Below are positions 1-7,573 of a stretch of DNA of 64,000 bases, one piece after another. The stretch comes from JANJUB01 sp964586225 (GTDB lineage Bacteria > Armatimonadota > Fimbriimonadia > Fimbriimonadales > Fimbriimonadaceae): NCBI GenBank assembly GCA_964586225.1, contig CAZPHD010000001.1:124001-188000 (forward strand). Reading direction: 5' to 3'. The notes under the pieces are model-generated. The model searched no databases. It was not told the DNA's origin and saw nothing but the letters and a program-made list of their open reading frames with translations. Each line of letters begins with the position of its first letter. Within the stretch, counting starts at the first letter, position 1. The position numbers were made by a program, and so were the translations under genes.

Positions 1-704
1 CGCAGATTCTGGATCGAGCACTCGCGCTCACCCAAATAGATCATGTTGCCGTTCTGGTCACCGATGATCTGAATTTCGACGTGGCGCGGCTCAACGATGC
101 ACTTCTCAAGAAGCATTTCGCCGCTACCGAAGCTCGCTTGCGCCTCGGCTTGGGCGGTCTTCCAAAGTTGGCTGAGGTCGTCGGGCGAGTCCACTCGGCG
201 GATGCCGCGACCACCGCCCCCAGCGACGGCTTTCAACAGGATTGGATAGCCGATCTGATCGGCGACCTGGAGAGCTTCGAGGTCGGTCGCCACCACACCA
301 TCGGAACCCGGCACAACCGGGCAACCGCTCGCAATCGCCGCTTCCTTGGCGCGCGCCTTGTCGCCCATCGCCTCAATCGCTTTGACCGGCGGGCCGATGA
401 ACTTGATGCCGAGCGATTCGAGCGCCTCCGCAAAATGAGCTCGCTCGCTGAAGTAGCCGTAACCTGGATGCACGGCATCAGCCCCGCTGATCTGTGCGGC
501 CATGAGCACATTCGCCAGATTCAGATACGAATCCCCGTTCGAGCCGGCACCCACGCAAATTGCTTCGTCCGCGATGAGCGTATGAAGACTTTCGCGGTCG
601 GCCTGAGAGTAGATGGCAACGCTACGAATGCCCATCTCGCGGCAGGCACGGATGACGCGGCATGCGATTTCGCCTCGATTCGCAATGAGCACCTTCTTCA
701 GCAT
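1..704 (-). CDS. accC: Biotin carboxylase, N-terminal part (cut by window edge)
   Basis: The product is the biotin carboxylase subunit of acetyl-CoA carboxylase, which uses ATP and bicarbonate to carboxylate biotin on BCCP in the first step of fatty-acid synthesis. About 234 codons are present and the 3' end lies outside the window. The protein begins MLKKVLIANRGEIACRV, the standard start of the family. It then shows HPGYG (79-83), the ATP-grasp glycine loop AGGGGRG (about 161-167) after a Lys near 158, and the segment EKCIVEPRHVEIQIIG (about 200-215) that binds ATP. The ATG at 704 is chosen because homologues begin this way. The gene lies 27 bases downstream of the transaldolase gene on the same strand, so the two may be cotranscribed. 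A propionyl-CoA or pyruvate carboxylase subunit cannot be excluded without the C-terminus. Confidence 0.93.
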   Translation of the reverse strand, partial: MLKKVLIANRGEIACRVIRACREMGIRSVAIYSQADRESLHTLIADEAICVGAGSNGDSYLNLANVLMAAQISGADAVHPGYGYFSERAHFAEALESLGIKFIGPPVKAIEAMGDKARAKEAAIASGCPVVPGSDGVVATDLEALQVADQIGYPILLKAVAGGGGRGIRRVDSPDDLSQLWKTAQAEAQASFGSGEMLLEKCIVEPRHVEIQIIGDQNGNMIYLGERECSIQNL

Positions 705-731
705 CGGTGCGAATGAGTATGACAGGTCAGA

Positions 732-1388
732 CTAGCCGATCTTCAATCCGGCCGCGTTCCAATCGTCCAGGAATCGCTTGAGGCCGATGTCCGTGAGCGG
801 GTGCTTAAACAGCATCTGCATGATCTTGAACGGCATCGTGGCTACATGTGCGCCTACTTGGATGGACTGCGTCACGTGTAAGGGATGCCGAATCGAGGCC
901 ACAAGAACCTCGGAAGCGAACCCGTAGGTGTTCACCATGTCGACCGTATCGCCGACCGCGGCCATGCCGTCATCAGCCAAGTCATCGACTCGCCCGACGA
1001 AGTTGGAGATATACGTCGCGCCCGCCTTGGCCGCCATCAGCGCCTGGCCTACCGAGAACACCAGCGTGACGTTCGTGCGAATCCCGCGATCGGAGAGAGT
1101 CGACACCAGCTGAACACCCGACTCGATGAGCGGCACCTTCACCACGATTTGCGGATGCCAACTCGCGATTTCGGTGGCTTCCTTGAGCATCGTGGGGTAG
1201 TCGGTGGCCACGACTTCGGCGCTGATGTCGCCGCCCGGTACGGCTTCGCAGATCGCAAGCACGGTCTCTTTGAAGCCTTTGCCCGCCTTGGCGATCAGCG
1301 TTGGATTGGTCGTCACGCCATCCAGAATCCCCCACTCGGCGGCACGCCGCACCTCTTCGATATCGCCGGTATCCACGAACAGCTTCAT
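732..1388 (-). CDS. tal: Transaldolase, TalC/FSA-like short type
   Basis: This 218-residue protein matches the short transaldolase family (fructose-6-phosphate aldolase-like, usually 210-220 residues), a cytoplasmic single TIM barrel of the pentose phosphate pathway. It starts MKLFVDTGDIEEVR and has the TTNPTL motif (26-31). The Schiff-base lysine is K84 in IVVKVPL, followed by TNVTLVFS and ISNFVGRVDD, all diagnostic. Sequence alone does not separate true transaldolase from fructose-6-phosphate aldolase; most bacterial members of this length act as transaldolases. A TAAACT hexamer ends 7 bases before the ATG, so the mRNA may be leaderless. Confidence 0.93.
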   Translation of the reverse strand: MKLFVDTGDIEEVRRAAEWGILDGVTTNPTLIAKAGKGFKETVLAICEAVPGGDISAEVVATDYPTMLKEATEIASWHPQIVVKVPLIESGVQLVSTLSDRGIRTNVTLVFSVGQALMAAKAGATYISNFVGRVDDLADDGMAAVGDTVDMVNTYGFASEVLVASIRHPLHVTQSIQVGAHVATMPFKIMQMLFKHPLTDIGLKRFLDDWNAAGLKIG

Positions 1389-1395
1389 TGCGCGA

Positions 1396-1401
1396 AGTTT
1401 A
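1396..1401 (-). promoter_or_regulatory. -10 hexamer of tal (leaderless type)
   Basis: TAAACT lies 7 bases upstream of the tal ATG and no Shine-Dalgarno sequence is present. Transcription would begin at or next to the start codon. Confidence 0.5.
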
Positions 1402-1446
1402 CTACCCTAGTTAGATCACCGGGTTGAGCCGAGAATAACCAGGACG

Positions 1447-3192
1447 ATGACCGAACTCGGAATTCGCTGGTGTATCGCGGGGCTGATTGTGCTCTCGAGT
1501 GGCTGGTTAGGGCAACCCTCGCCGATGGTAGCGCTGCCCATTGCGGGCCTGTTTGCCGGGATGGCGTGGATGCGTCATCGTCGCACGCTCGATGCATCCA
1601 ACGCCGGGTGGTTTGCCACGTTCGATGCGACCGCCCTTTTGATCATTCTCGCGGAAGTCGGGCATCTGACCAACTTGGCCTGGCTCGTGGCACTCCCGCT
1701 CACGGATGCGGTCGTGCGCTATCGAGCCACCGGCATTCGGTTGGGCGTGCTGTTTGCCGGCATCGTCATGCTGGTTCAACTTGCGCTGGTCGGCACCGAG
1801 CCGACGTTCCTCCTCTATGCCCAACTGGGCGGCATCTATACGCTGACCCTCGTCCTGCATCGGCTTCACGCCGAGCGTGCCGTCACACCGCTCAATGAGC
1901 CCATCATTGTTGATCCCGACGGGCTGCTCGCGCTTCGCGAGAACTTCCGGAAGCTGCGCGATACGTATCGCCAACTCGATCAGCGACAGCAACTCGATCG
2001 GCTGCGTGCGGCCTTGCTCCAGGCCCGGCTAGCCGCTCCCGCCAAAATTGCCCCCCAACTGTCGCAAGTGCTCCGCAGCGAACTTGGCGCGGATGGTGTA
2101 CAGCTCGCTTGGTTCCGCGATGACGGCAATCTTGAACCGTTGTGTCATGCAGGTTCGATCGGATTCGACTTCGGTCGGTTGCAGAATATGGAAGCCGGTC
2201 GCGATGTCCGCGCTGCGCTCGAATCGACCTTGATGGCCCGACTTGACGAGGCGGAGCGAGCCAGTCTCAGCTACGCCACGTGGCCCCACGATGCCCCCAA
2301 GGGATTGATCCTCGTTCGCAGTGACGCCAAGAATGCATCGCTGCTCGAAGCGGTGGCTCCGCTCGTTGGGGAGATCGTCGACAGTGCTGCCGTCGCGGCT
2401 CAACAGATTGGGCAACTCCAGCGGGTCGAACTCCTCTTTGCCATTTCGCGCGCTGGCCGCTCTTTGCTTGGACCCGAGTCGCTGGCCCAAAGGTATGTCG
2501 ATCTCGTCCGCCAGTGGTTCGGATTTGACCATCTTTCGGTTCACCTCGTTGATCCCGAAGGCGACCGCGTCCTGGCGTTCTCCGGCCCCTCAATCTGGCT
2601 CATCGACCACCTTCAGTTTGCGGGAGGCAGTGGCGTGCTGGGCTGGCTGACCGAGGGCCACCCAACCCTCATTCAGCCCGACGCAACCCAAGATCCTGGC
2701 CTAGATCGGGCCGAGGGATTGCGCCAGAGGATCGGTAGCTACTTCCTTCTTCCGCTGCGCGATGCCAATGGCTGCTACGGATTCCTTCAAGGCGTCAATC
2801 ACGAAGCTTCGGTCCCACAAGGTGAATCCCTGGAACTTCTTCGGCGAACCGTGGAGGAACTGAACTTCGGTCTGCGGATGCAAGGCGTGCAGTCGGCGGC
2901 GTGGGGTTCGTTGGTGACGCTGGAGCCCATCCGCACGCTTTCGGACCGCGAATACGAACAGCTTTCCCGCCACATTCAGTTGGCCCTGCCCGCGGGAGGG
3001 GTGGTGCGGCTCCACGCGAACGGGGCCTTTATCGCCCTGCTCCCCCGTACCGACGATCGCTTTCTCGTTCGTTGGGCCCTTCAGTTTGAGGGGCGCGGCC
3101 TCCGAGTTCGTGTTCTGGACTCCACTCCGATCACCACGGCAGTTGTCCTCGATCGCGAACCATTAGGAACGCCGAACAGTCTTGTCGTTTAG
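1447..3192 (+). CDS. Membrane-anchored GAF-domain protein
   Basis: This is a 581-residue protein of unknown ligand. Residues 5-140 hold about five hydrophobic helices. A charged helical linker follows (about 155-205, rich in Arg, Gln and Leu, probably a coiled coil). The rest resembles one or two GAF folds: roughly 200-320, and 325-475 with the segment HLVDPEGDRVLAFSGPS. No kinase, GGDEF, EAL or HD output motif is visible, so it is not a complete sensor kinase or cyclase. The zinc-ribbon membrane protein begins 11 bases after its stop and probably shares the transcript. Role not recognised; a sensory or scaffolding function is inferred from the GAF-like region only. Confidence 0.7.
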   Translation: MTELGIRWCIAGLIVLSSGWLGQPSPMVALPIAGLFAGMAWMRHRRTLDASNAGWFATFDATALLIILAEVGHLTNLAWLVALPLTDAVVRYRATGIRLGVLFAGIVMLVQLALVGTEPTFLLYAQLGGIYTLTLVLHRLHAERAVTPLNEPIIVDPDGLLALRENFRKLRDTYRQLDQRQQLDRLRAALLQARLAAPAKIAPQLSQVLRSELGADGVQLAWFRDDGNLEPLCHAGSIGFDFGRLQNMEAGRDVRAALESTLMARLDEAERASLSYATWPHDAPKGLILVRSDAKNASLLEAVAPLVGEIVDSAAVAAQQIGQLQRVELLFAISRAGRSLLGPESLAQRYVDLVRQWFGFDHLSVHLVDPEGDRVLAFSGPSIWLIDHLQFAGGSGVLGWLTEGHPTLIQPDATQDPGLDRAEGLRQRIGSYFLLPLRDANGCYGFLQGVNHEASVPQGESLELLRRTVEELNFGLRMQGVQSAAWGSLVTLEPIRTLSDREYEQLSRHIQLALPAGGVVRLHANGAFIALLPRTDDRFLVRWALQFEGRGLRVRVLDSTPITTAVVLDREPLGTPNSLVV

Positions 3193-3203
3193 GGAGAACT
3201 GCG

Positions 3204-4022
3204 ATGGCCTACTGCAACTGGTGTAGCCTGGAAACCGAGTCGGACGAAACGTGCGAGTGGTGCAAGCGGCCCATTCGGCGGAACCTCGGCGTGTACTCGA
3301 GCTTCGGCAGTTCAGTGTCGATGCTCCGCGAGGACGATGATCTTCCGGCCGATCGGGTAACGGCCATCTTTGGGGTCGCGATCGGACTCGCGTTTGTGGG
3401 GCTCCTGTTGTTTGCGGGCATGAGCTACCGCGATGGCAACAAGCCATCTGACCCGCTGAGCCAAATCGCAGAGTCCGAGAAGACGTGGACCGGCGAACGT
3501 GCAGCTCCTGCACCTACGGCGCCTTCGGCCCCTGCCCCACGCCCCACCGTAGTGAGCGGGGCGGCTCCGCGCAGTTCACCTACCGTGACGCCCCGACCTC
3601 CAACGACCACACGGCCATCCTCGGGGGGTGTTGGCTTCGCCGTCAGCACGTCGACCGTGCAACTTGACGAGGGGTTCGAAGGGGCTTCTCGGGGTGGTTC
3701 AACCGGCTTCCACCTGGAAACCGCCAAGCTAACGGTTACCCGCGAACCCGGAGGAACTTACGCGGTTCGTGGGGCGGTCAAGCTCAACAACTCGTCAGGT
3801 GGCCGGGTGAGCGAGATCAAGCTGTCGATTGTCTCGGCTAGCGGCACCGTCGCCCTGGAACTCGGCGATCAAGATACGGCGATTGGAAGCGGTTCATCGC
3901 GAACGTTCCAGGTCGTCGCGCGAGGCATCTCCGCTGAAATCGTCAACGACCCTGCGGCCTACGTTGAGGTCGAGGGCGTCAGTGCCGAAGGGCCGTATAA
4001 AGATCGGATTGCTTTGCGTTAA
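3204..4022 (+). CDS. Zinc-ribbon, single-pass membrane protein
   Basis: A 272-residue protein of unknown function. Its N-terminus carries two CxxC knuckles (C4, C7, C17, C20), a probable zinc ribbon on the cytoplasmic side. A single membrane helix follows (about 51-73), then a Pro/Ala/Thr-rich linker (about 90-135). The C-terminal beta-rich domain (about 150-272) resembles FxLYD-type domains: a strand with GAVKLNNSSGG and a later GSSRTFQVVA. The start is supported by a Shine-Dalgarno sequence, AGGGAG, 7 bases before the ATG; most genes in this window lack one. It probably shares a transcript with the upstream GAF-domain gene. Confidence 0.75.
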   Translation: MAYCNWCSLETESDETCEWCKRPIRRNLGVYSSFGSSVSMLREDDDLPADRVTAIFGVAIGLAFVGLLLFAGMSYRDGNKPSDPLSQIAESEKTWTGERAAPAPTAPSAPAPRPTVVSGAAPRSSPTVTPRPPTTTRPSSGGVGFAVSTSTVQLDEGFEGASRGGSTGFHLETAKLTVTREPGGTYAVRGAVKLNNSSGGRVSEIKLSIVSASGTVALELGDQDTAIGSGSSRTFQVVARGISAEIVNDPAAYVEVEGVSAEGPYKDRIALR

Positions 4023-4040
4023 CGGCATCGCCGCTAACGC
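4016..4040. terminator. Hairpin between convergent genes
   Basis: GCGTTAACGG and CCGCTAACGC form a 10-base stem with one mismatch around a CATCG loop. It straddles both stop codons of two convergent genes separated by 11 bases. No strong T tract follows on either strand, so terminator strength is uncertain. Confidence 0.5.
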
Positions 4041-5839
4041 TTCTTCGGCTTGCCTTTGAAATCCGGCTTTGGGCCTCGCTTCGGTGGGCGACGAGACGCC
4101 TCATCCCCACCAAACGCGGGACGCGCCAGCCGCACAATCACCTTCCGGTTTCGCAGCTTCGCGTTCGTCAACGCATCGACGACCCGTTGACCTTCCGCGG
4201 CCGGAACTTCGACAAATGCGGCCCGCTCAACGATGTCGATGACGCCGATCTGCTTGCCCGTCAGGCCAGCCTCATTCGTAATACAACCCACGACGTCACT
4301 CGGACGCAAGCCCTCGTGGCGGCCCATACCGATAAAGATGCGCACCATGCCTTGTTCTGGCTGCTCGTAGTCGGCAAATGAGTCTTCTTCGGTCTCAACG
4401 TGCTCGCTCTGATGAAGTTCCTTCCACAGCATGTGCATCGCTGCCGCCGCGACTTCGAGCGCATCGAAGTCCTCGGCGAGTTCCCCCACTGCGGGGAGCA
4501 TCCCTTCGAACTCACGGGCACTGAGCGTCTCACGGAGCGACTCAATGAATGCCGCTTGTCGCCGCGATGCGATGTCGGCGACCGTCGGAATCCGAGCGGG
4601 CTCGATCCGCGATCCGATCAGCCGCTCGATGTTGGCAAGCTGTCTCCGCTCGCGGTGGTAGACCAACGTGATCGCATCGCCTTTGCGCCCCGCACGTCCC
4701 GTCCGGCCGATTCGGTGGATGTATTGCTCCACGTCCCATGGCACATCGTAGTTGATGACGTGGGTGACGTTGTCGATATCAAGACCTCGCGCAGCCACGT
4801 CAGTGGCAACGAGCAGGTCGGCGAGGCCATCGCGGAATCGGCGAAGGACGCGCTCTCGCTCCTGCTGATTCATATCGCCGTGAATCGGTTCCGCGTTGTA
4901 TCCGTGCAGTTGGAGCGATTCGCTCAGTTCGGCGGTCTCGATGCGGGTCCGGCAGAACACAATCGTCGAGCCGGGCGTTTCCATGTCGAGGACCCGGGCC
5001 AGCGCCTCTTGCTTTTTGCCGGGCGGCACTTCGTAATACGTCTGGTTCGTCGTCTCAAGCGTTCGTTGCTTGGCGATAATCTCCACGCGCTTCGGATTGC
5101 GGAGGAACTTGTTCGTCAGAGCCAACACCCTGGGTGCCATGGTGGCTGAGAAGAAGGCCAACTGCCTTGTTTCGGGGAGCTCAGCCAGAATCGTCTCCAT
5201 GTCTTCCGTAAAGCCGAGCGACATCATTTCATCGGCCTCGTCCAGCACACAAACCTTGACCGTATCGAGTTTGAGCGACCCACGGCGAAGATGGTCGAGC
5301 ACGCGGCCCGGTGTACCAACCACGATGTGTGCCCCGTTTCGGAGCGCTCGGAACTGGCGGTCGATAGGCTGGCCGCCATAGACGGGGACCACGCGCAATC
5401 CGCCGTACCGGGCAAAGTCGTGAATGCCCTTGGCCACCTGCATGGCGAGTTCGCGGGTGGGGGCCAGGATCAGCGCCTGGGTCGAGGTGTCGGCGGAATC
5501 CATCTTCTCGATAAGCGGCAGGCCGAACGCGGCCGTCTTACCGGTGCCGGTTTGGGCGATCCCGATGAGGTCACCGCCTTCGGTCAGCACGGGGATGGCC
5601 AAGGCCTGGATCGGGGTTGGAATCTCGAAGCCAAGGTCGGTAAGCGCCTTAAGTGTTGCTTCCTGGAGGCCGAGTTCGCTGAAGGTGGTGGCTTCGACGA
5701 CCGTCGGCTCGGGGCGCTTGGGGGCAGCCGGTCGCGGAGGGCGAGCCGGTCGGGCGCTTTGCGTCGGGTTGTCGTACCGTTTGGGGGCAGCAGATTTCTT
5801 GCGCTTGGGGGGCGCGTCGGTGGGTTTCTTCTTAGGCAT
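4034..5839 (-). CDS. DEAD-box ATP-dependent RNA helicase with DbpA-type RNA-binding domain
   Basis: This 601-residue cytoplasmic helicase of the DeaD/CsdA type remodels structured RNA, typically in ribosome assembly or at low temperature. It begins MPKKKPTDAPPKRKK with a basic, Pro-rich tail of about 50 residues. The Q motif (GFEIPTPIQ), motif I (AQTGTGKT, about 95-102), PTRELA, DEAD (VLDEADEM), SAT, IVFCRT, ATDVAARGLDI and HRIGRTGRAG follow in order. The C-terminus (about 505-580, from VRIFIGMGRHEGLRP) matches the DbpA RNA-binding fold, and the last residues are Lys/Arg rich. An upstream in-frame extension to 5998 looks non-coding, so the ATG at 5839 is preferred. No nearby -10 hexamer or Shine-Dalgarno sequence stands out. 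Confidence 0.93.
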   Translation of the reverse strand: MPKKKPTDAPPKRKKSAAPKRYDNPTQSARPARPPRPAAPKRPEPTVVEATTFSELGLQEATLKALTDLGFEIPTPIQALAIPVLTEGGDLIGIAQTGTGKTAAFGLPLIEKMDSADTSTQALILAPTRELAMQVAKGIHDFARYGGLRVVPVYGGQPIDRQFRALRNGAHIVVGTPGRVLDHLRRGSLKLDTVKVCVLDEADEMMSLGFTEDMETILAELPETRQLAFFSATMAPRVLALTNKFLRNPKRVEIIAKQRTLETTNQTYYEVPPGKKQEALARVLDMETPGSTIVFCRTRIETAELSESLQLHGYNAEPIHGDMNQQERERVLRRFRDGLADLLVATDVAARGLDIDNVTHVINYDVPWDVEQYIHRIGRTGRAGRKGDAITLVYHRERRQLANIERLIGSRIEPARIPTVADIASRRQAAFIESLRETLSAREFEGMLPAVGELAEDFDALEVAAAAMHMLWKELHQSEHVETEEDSFADYEQPEQGMVRIFIGMGRHEGLRPSDVVGCITNEAGLTGKQIGVIDIVERAAFVEVPAAEGQRVVDALTNAKLRNRKVIVRLARPAFGGDEASRRPPKRGPKPDFKGKPKKR

Positions 5840-6005
5840 GTCGTAGTGGCGTTGCTTCGGCAAGCTGGCCACGAACGTTCGAGCATTGAGGCGCAGGTCA
5901 AACGGGAGTATCGGCCCGAATAAGTCGAGCGGACCCCGCTGCAGAGGAATCGCCAGACGCATCCGGCGGCAACTCATAGAGTTTACCGCCGAATGCAATC
6001 GAGTC

Positions 6006-7412
6006 CTAGGCTGGCTTTTTGCGGCGCGACATCACAAAGCCGCCCGCCGCTACCAGCACAACCACCACGCCACCGATGATCATCGGCACCATCGGGTTCG
6101 GAGTCTTGTCGTTGCCGGCCATGATCTCCTTCTGCGTCGTGGAGATCGCATTCTGCACCCAGGGCATTCCCGGGCGGAGCGCGTTCACTTCGTTTAGGCG
6201 CTCCTGCGCCGCTTTGTGATAGCCCTGCTCCATGAGCAGCACCGCTTCCGTCCACTTCTCGGTCACGGGTCCCGCGGCGGGCTTGACATTGGTTCGGTCA
6301 AGGAATTCCTTGACGATGCTGGTTGGAACCAGGAAGTTTGCCCCTTCCGCGCTGACGCCGGTTTTGGGATCGCGCAGGCCAAACGTCGATAGGCCGATCA
6401 CCTCGCCCTTCGAGTTCATCGCCGGGCCGCCGGAGTTGCCACCTCGGATGACCGCGTCGGTCTGAATCGCCGTCCAGCCGCCTTCCATCGTCTTCTGAGC
6501 GCTAACCAGGCCTTGGGTCAGCGAGGATTCGGTAATGCTCGACGGATCGAACGCCTGAAAGAAGGTGGCATCAGCGGGATAGCCGAGCGGGAAGACCTGC
6601 TCGCCCGTCTTGAGCGCCTTGTCGTCGCCGAGGGGCAGCGTCGGGTAGTTGTCGCCCTGCGCCTTGAGAATCGCCACGTCCTTGCCTGGAATCGGAGACC
6701 CGAGCCCACTCTCCAAAACTTCGACCGGATTCGGCTTCGGCTGGACATTCATCCCAGGGACGCCAACCCCATACAGCGTAGACACATCGCGCTTGATGTC
6801 GCCGATCTGCATATTCTGAGAGTAGAAGTCGATGACTGCCGCTTGGAGTCGCTTCTTCGTTTCTTCGCTAACCGCGCCGACTTCCTTTTGAAGTTCCGCG
6901 AGGTCTTGTTGGAGCAACCGCCCCAAGGCTTGTTGGGCGATTTGTCCCTTCAAAACCTTCTCGTCTTCGCTGACGACGTGGGCGTTCGTCACGATGTAAC
7001 CATCCGGGGTGACAAAGAAGCCGCTGCCAACGCCCGTGATGTTGACGCTGACATTGCGCGTGCCCCCCGATGCCGCGAGATACTGTCGCCAGTTGGACGC
7101 GAGTTCAACGACGGCCGCTTCGACAAGCGCACGTTCGTTATTCGCAATCGCTCCCGACCGGACGCCTCGCACGAGTGCCTGCTGAAGCAGACCCAGCCGA
7201 TCTTGGGGAATGTACACGTCGGGCACCGTCACCGTGCCGCTGTACTTGGTCATCACAAGGACCGTGGCCGGTTTCGCCAACTCGGCGATGGTGCTGGTCT
7301 CGAGCTTCGCGGGCTTGGTCGCGCTCGGCGAGCCGCATCCGGCGAGCAAAAGGAGCGGTACGGTGGCGCCCAATGCGCTCACGATTCCGATGGATCGTCG
7401 AGTAACCTTCAT
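6006..7412 (-). CDS. Trypsin-like serine protease, lipoprotein with C-terminal membrane helix
   Basis: This 468-residue protein resembles DegP/HtrA-type proteases without a PDZ domain. It has an N-terminal lipoprotein signal with lipobox LLLAGC (lipidated Cys about 26). The catalytic triad is His (TNAHVVS, about 145), Asp (GKDVAIL, about 245) and Ser (GGNSGGPAM, about 327). A roughly 80-residue Gln/Lys-rich helical insert sits between His and Asp. After the protease comes a TPR-like helical segment, then a membrane helix and RRKK at the extreme C-terminus. The ATG at 7412 has GGGAG 6 bases upstream, which decides the start over an upstream in-frame ATG. Anchoring by lipid at one end and a helix at the other is unusual. 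Substrate unknown. Confidence 0.85.
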   Translation of the reverse strand: MKVTRRSIGIVSALGATVPLLLLAGCGSPSATKPAKLETSTIAELAKPATVLVMTKYSGTVTVPDVYIPQDRLGLLQQALVRGVRSGAIANNERALVEAAVVELASNWRQYLAASGGTRNVSVNITGVGSGFFVTPDGYIVTNAHVVSEDEKVLKGQIAQQALGRLLQQDLAELQKEVGAVSEETKKRLQAAVIDFYSQNMQIGDIKRDVSTLYGVGVPGMNVQPKPNPVEVLESGLGSPIPGKDVAILKAQGDNYPTLPLGDDKALKTGEQVFPLGYPADATFFQAFDPSSITESSLTQGLVSAQKTMEGGWTAIQTDAVIRGGNSGGPAMNSKGEVIGLSTFGLRDPKTGVSAEGANFLVPTSIVKEFLDRTNVKPAAGPVTEKWTEAVLLMEQGYHKAAQERLNEVNALRPGMPWVQNAISTTQKEIMAGNDKTPNPMVPMIIGGVVVVLVAAGGFVMSRRKKPA

Positions 7413-7425
7413 GATGTTCTCCCGC

Positions 7426-7431
7426 ATTCTA
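7426..7431 (-). promoter_or_regulatory. -10 hexamer upstream of the serine protease
   Basis: TAGAAT lies 13 bases before the ATG, leaving room for a very short leader that contains the GGGAG ribosome-binding site. Confidence 0.4.
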
Positions 7432-7559
7432 TCACGGTGGCTGTGAAATAGCGACATTTGCTGTTGAACTCAGTGTAAAAGCTCACGAGGTCGCCGGGTC
7501 GCTCTTCCCAGCGCTCAGTAGGCTCACGCATGAGTCCTCGTTCCCGACTCCCACATGGG

Positions 7560-7565
7560 TAAAGT
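7560..7565 (+). promoter_or_regulatory. -10 hexamer, leaderless type
   Basis: TAAAGT ends 8 bases before the GTG start of the membrane-fused spermidine synthase-like gene; no Shine-Dalgarno sequence is present. Confidence 0.45.
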
Positions 7566-7573
7566 CAGCCAGC

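Noticed and set aside
81..716. Long plus-strand open frame opposite the first gene
   Set aside because: It lies antisense to a clear biotin carboxylase reading; its composition reflects codon bias of the real gene.
885..1427. 180-codon plus-strand frame
   Set aside because: Antisense to the transaldolase gene, His/Arg rich, no recognisable domain.
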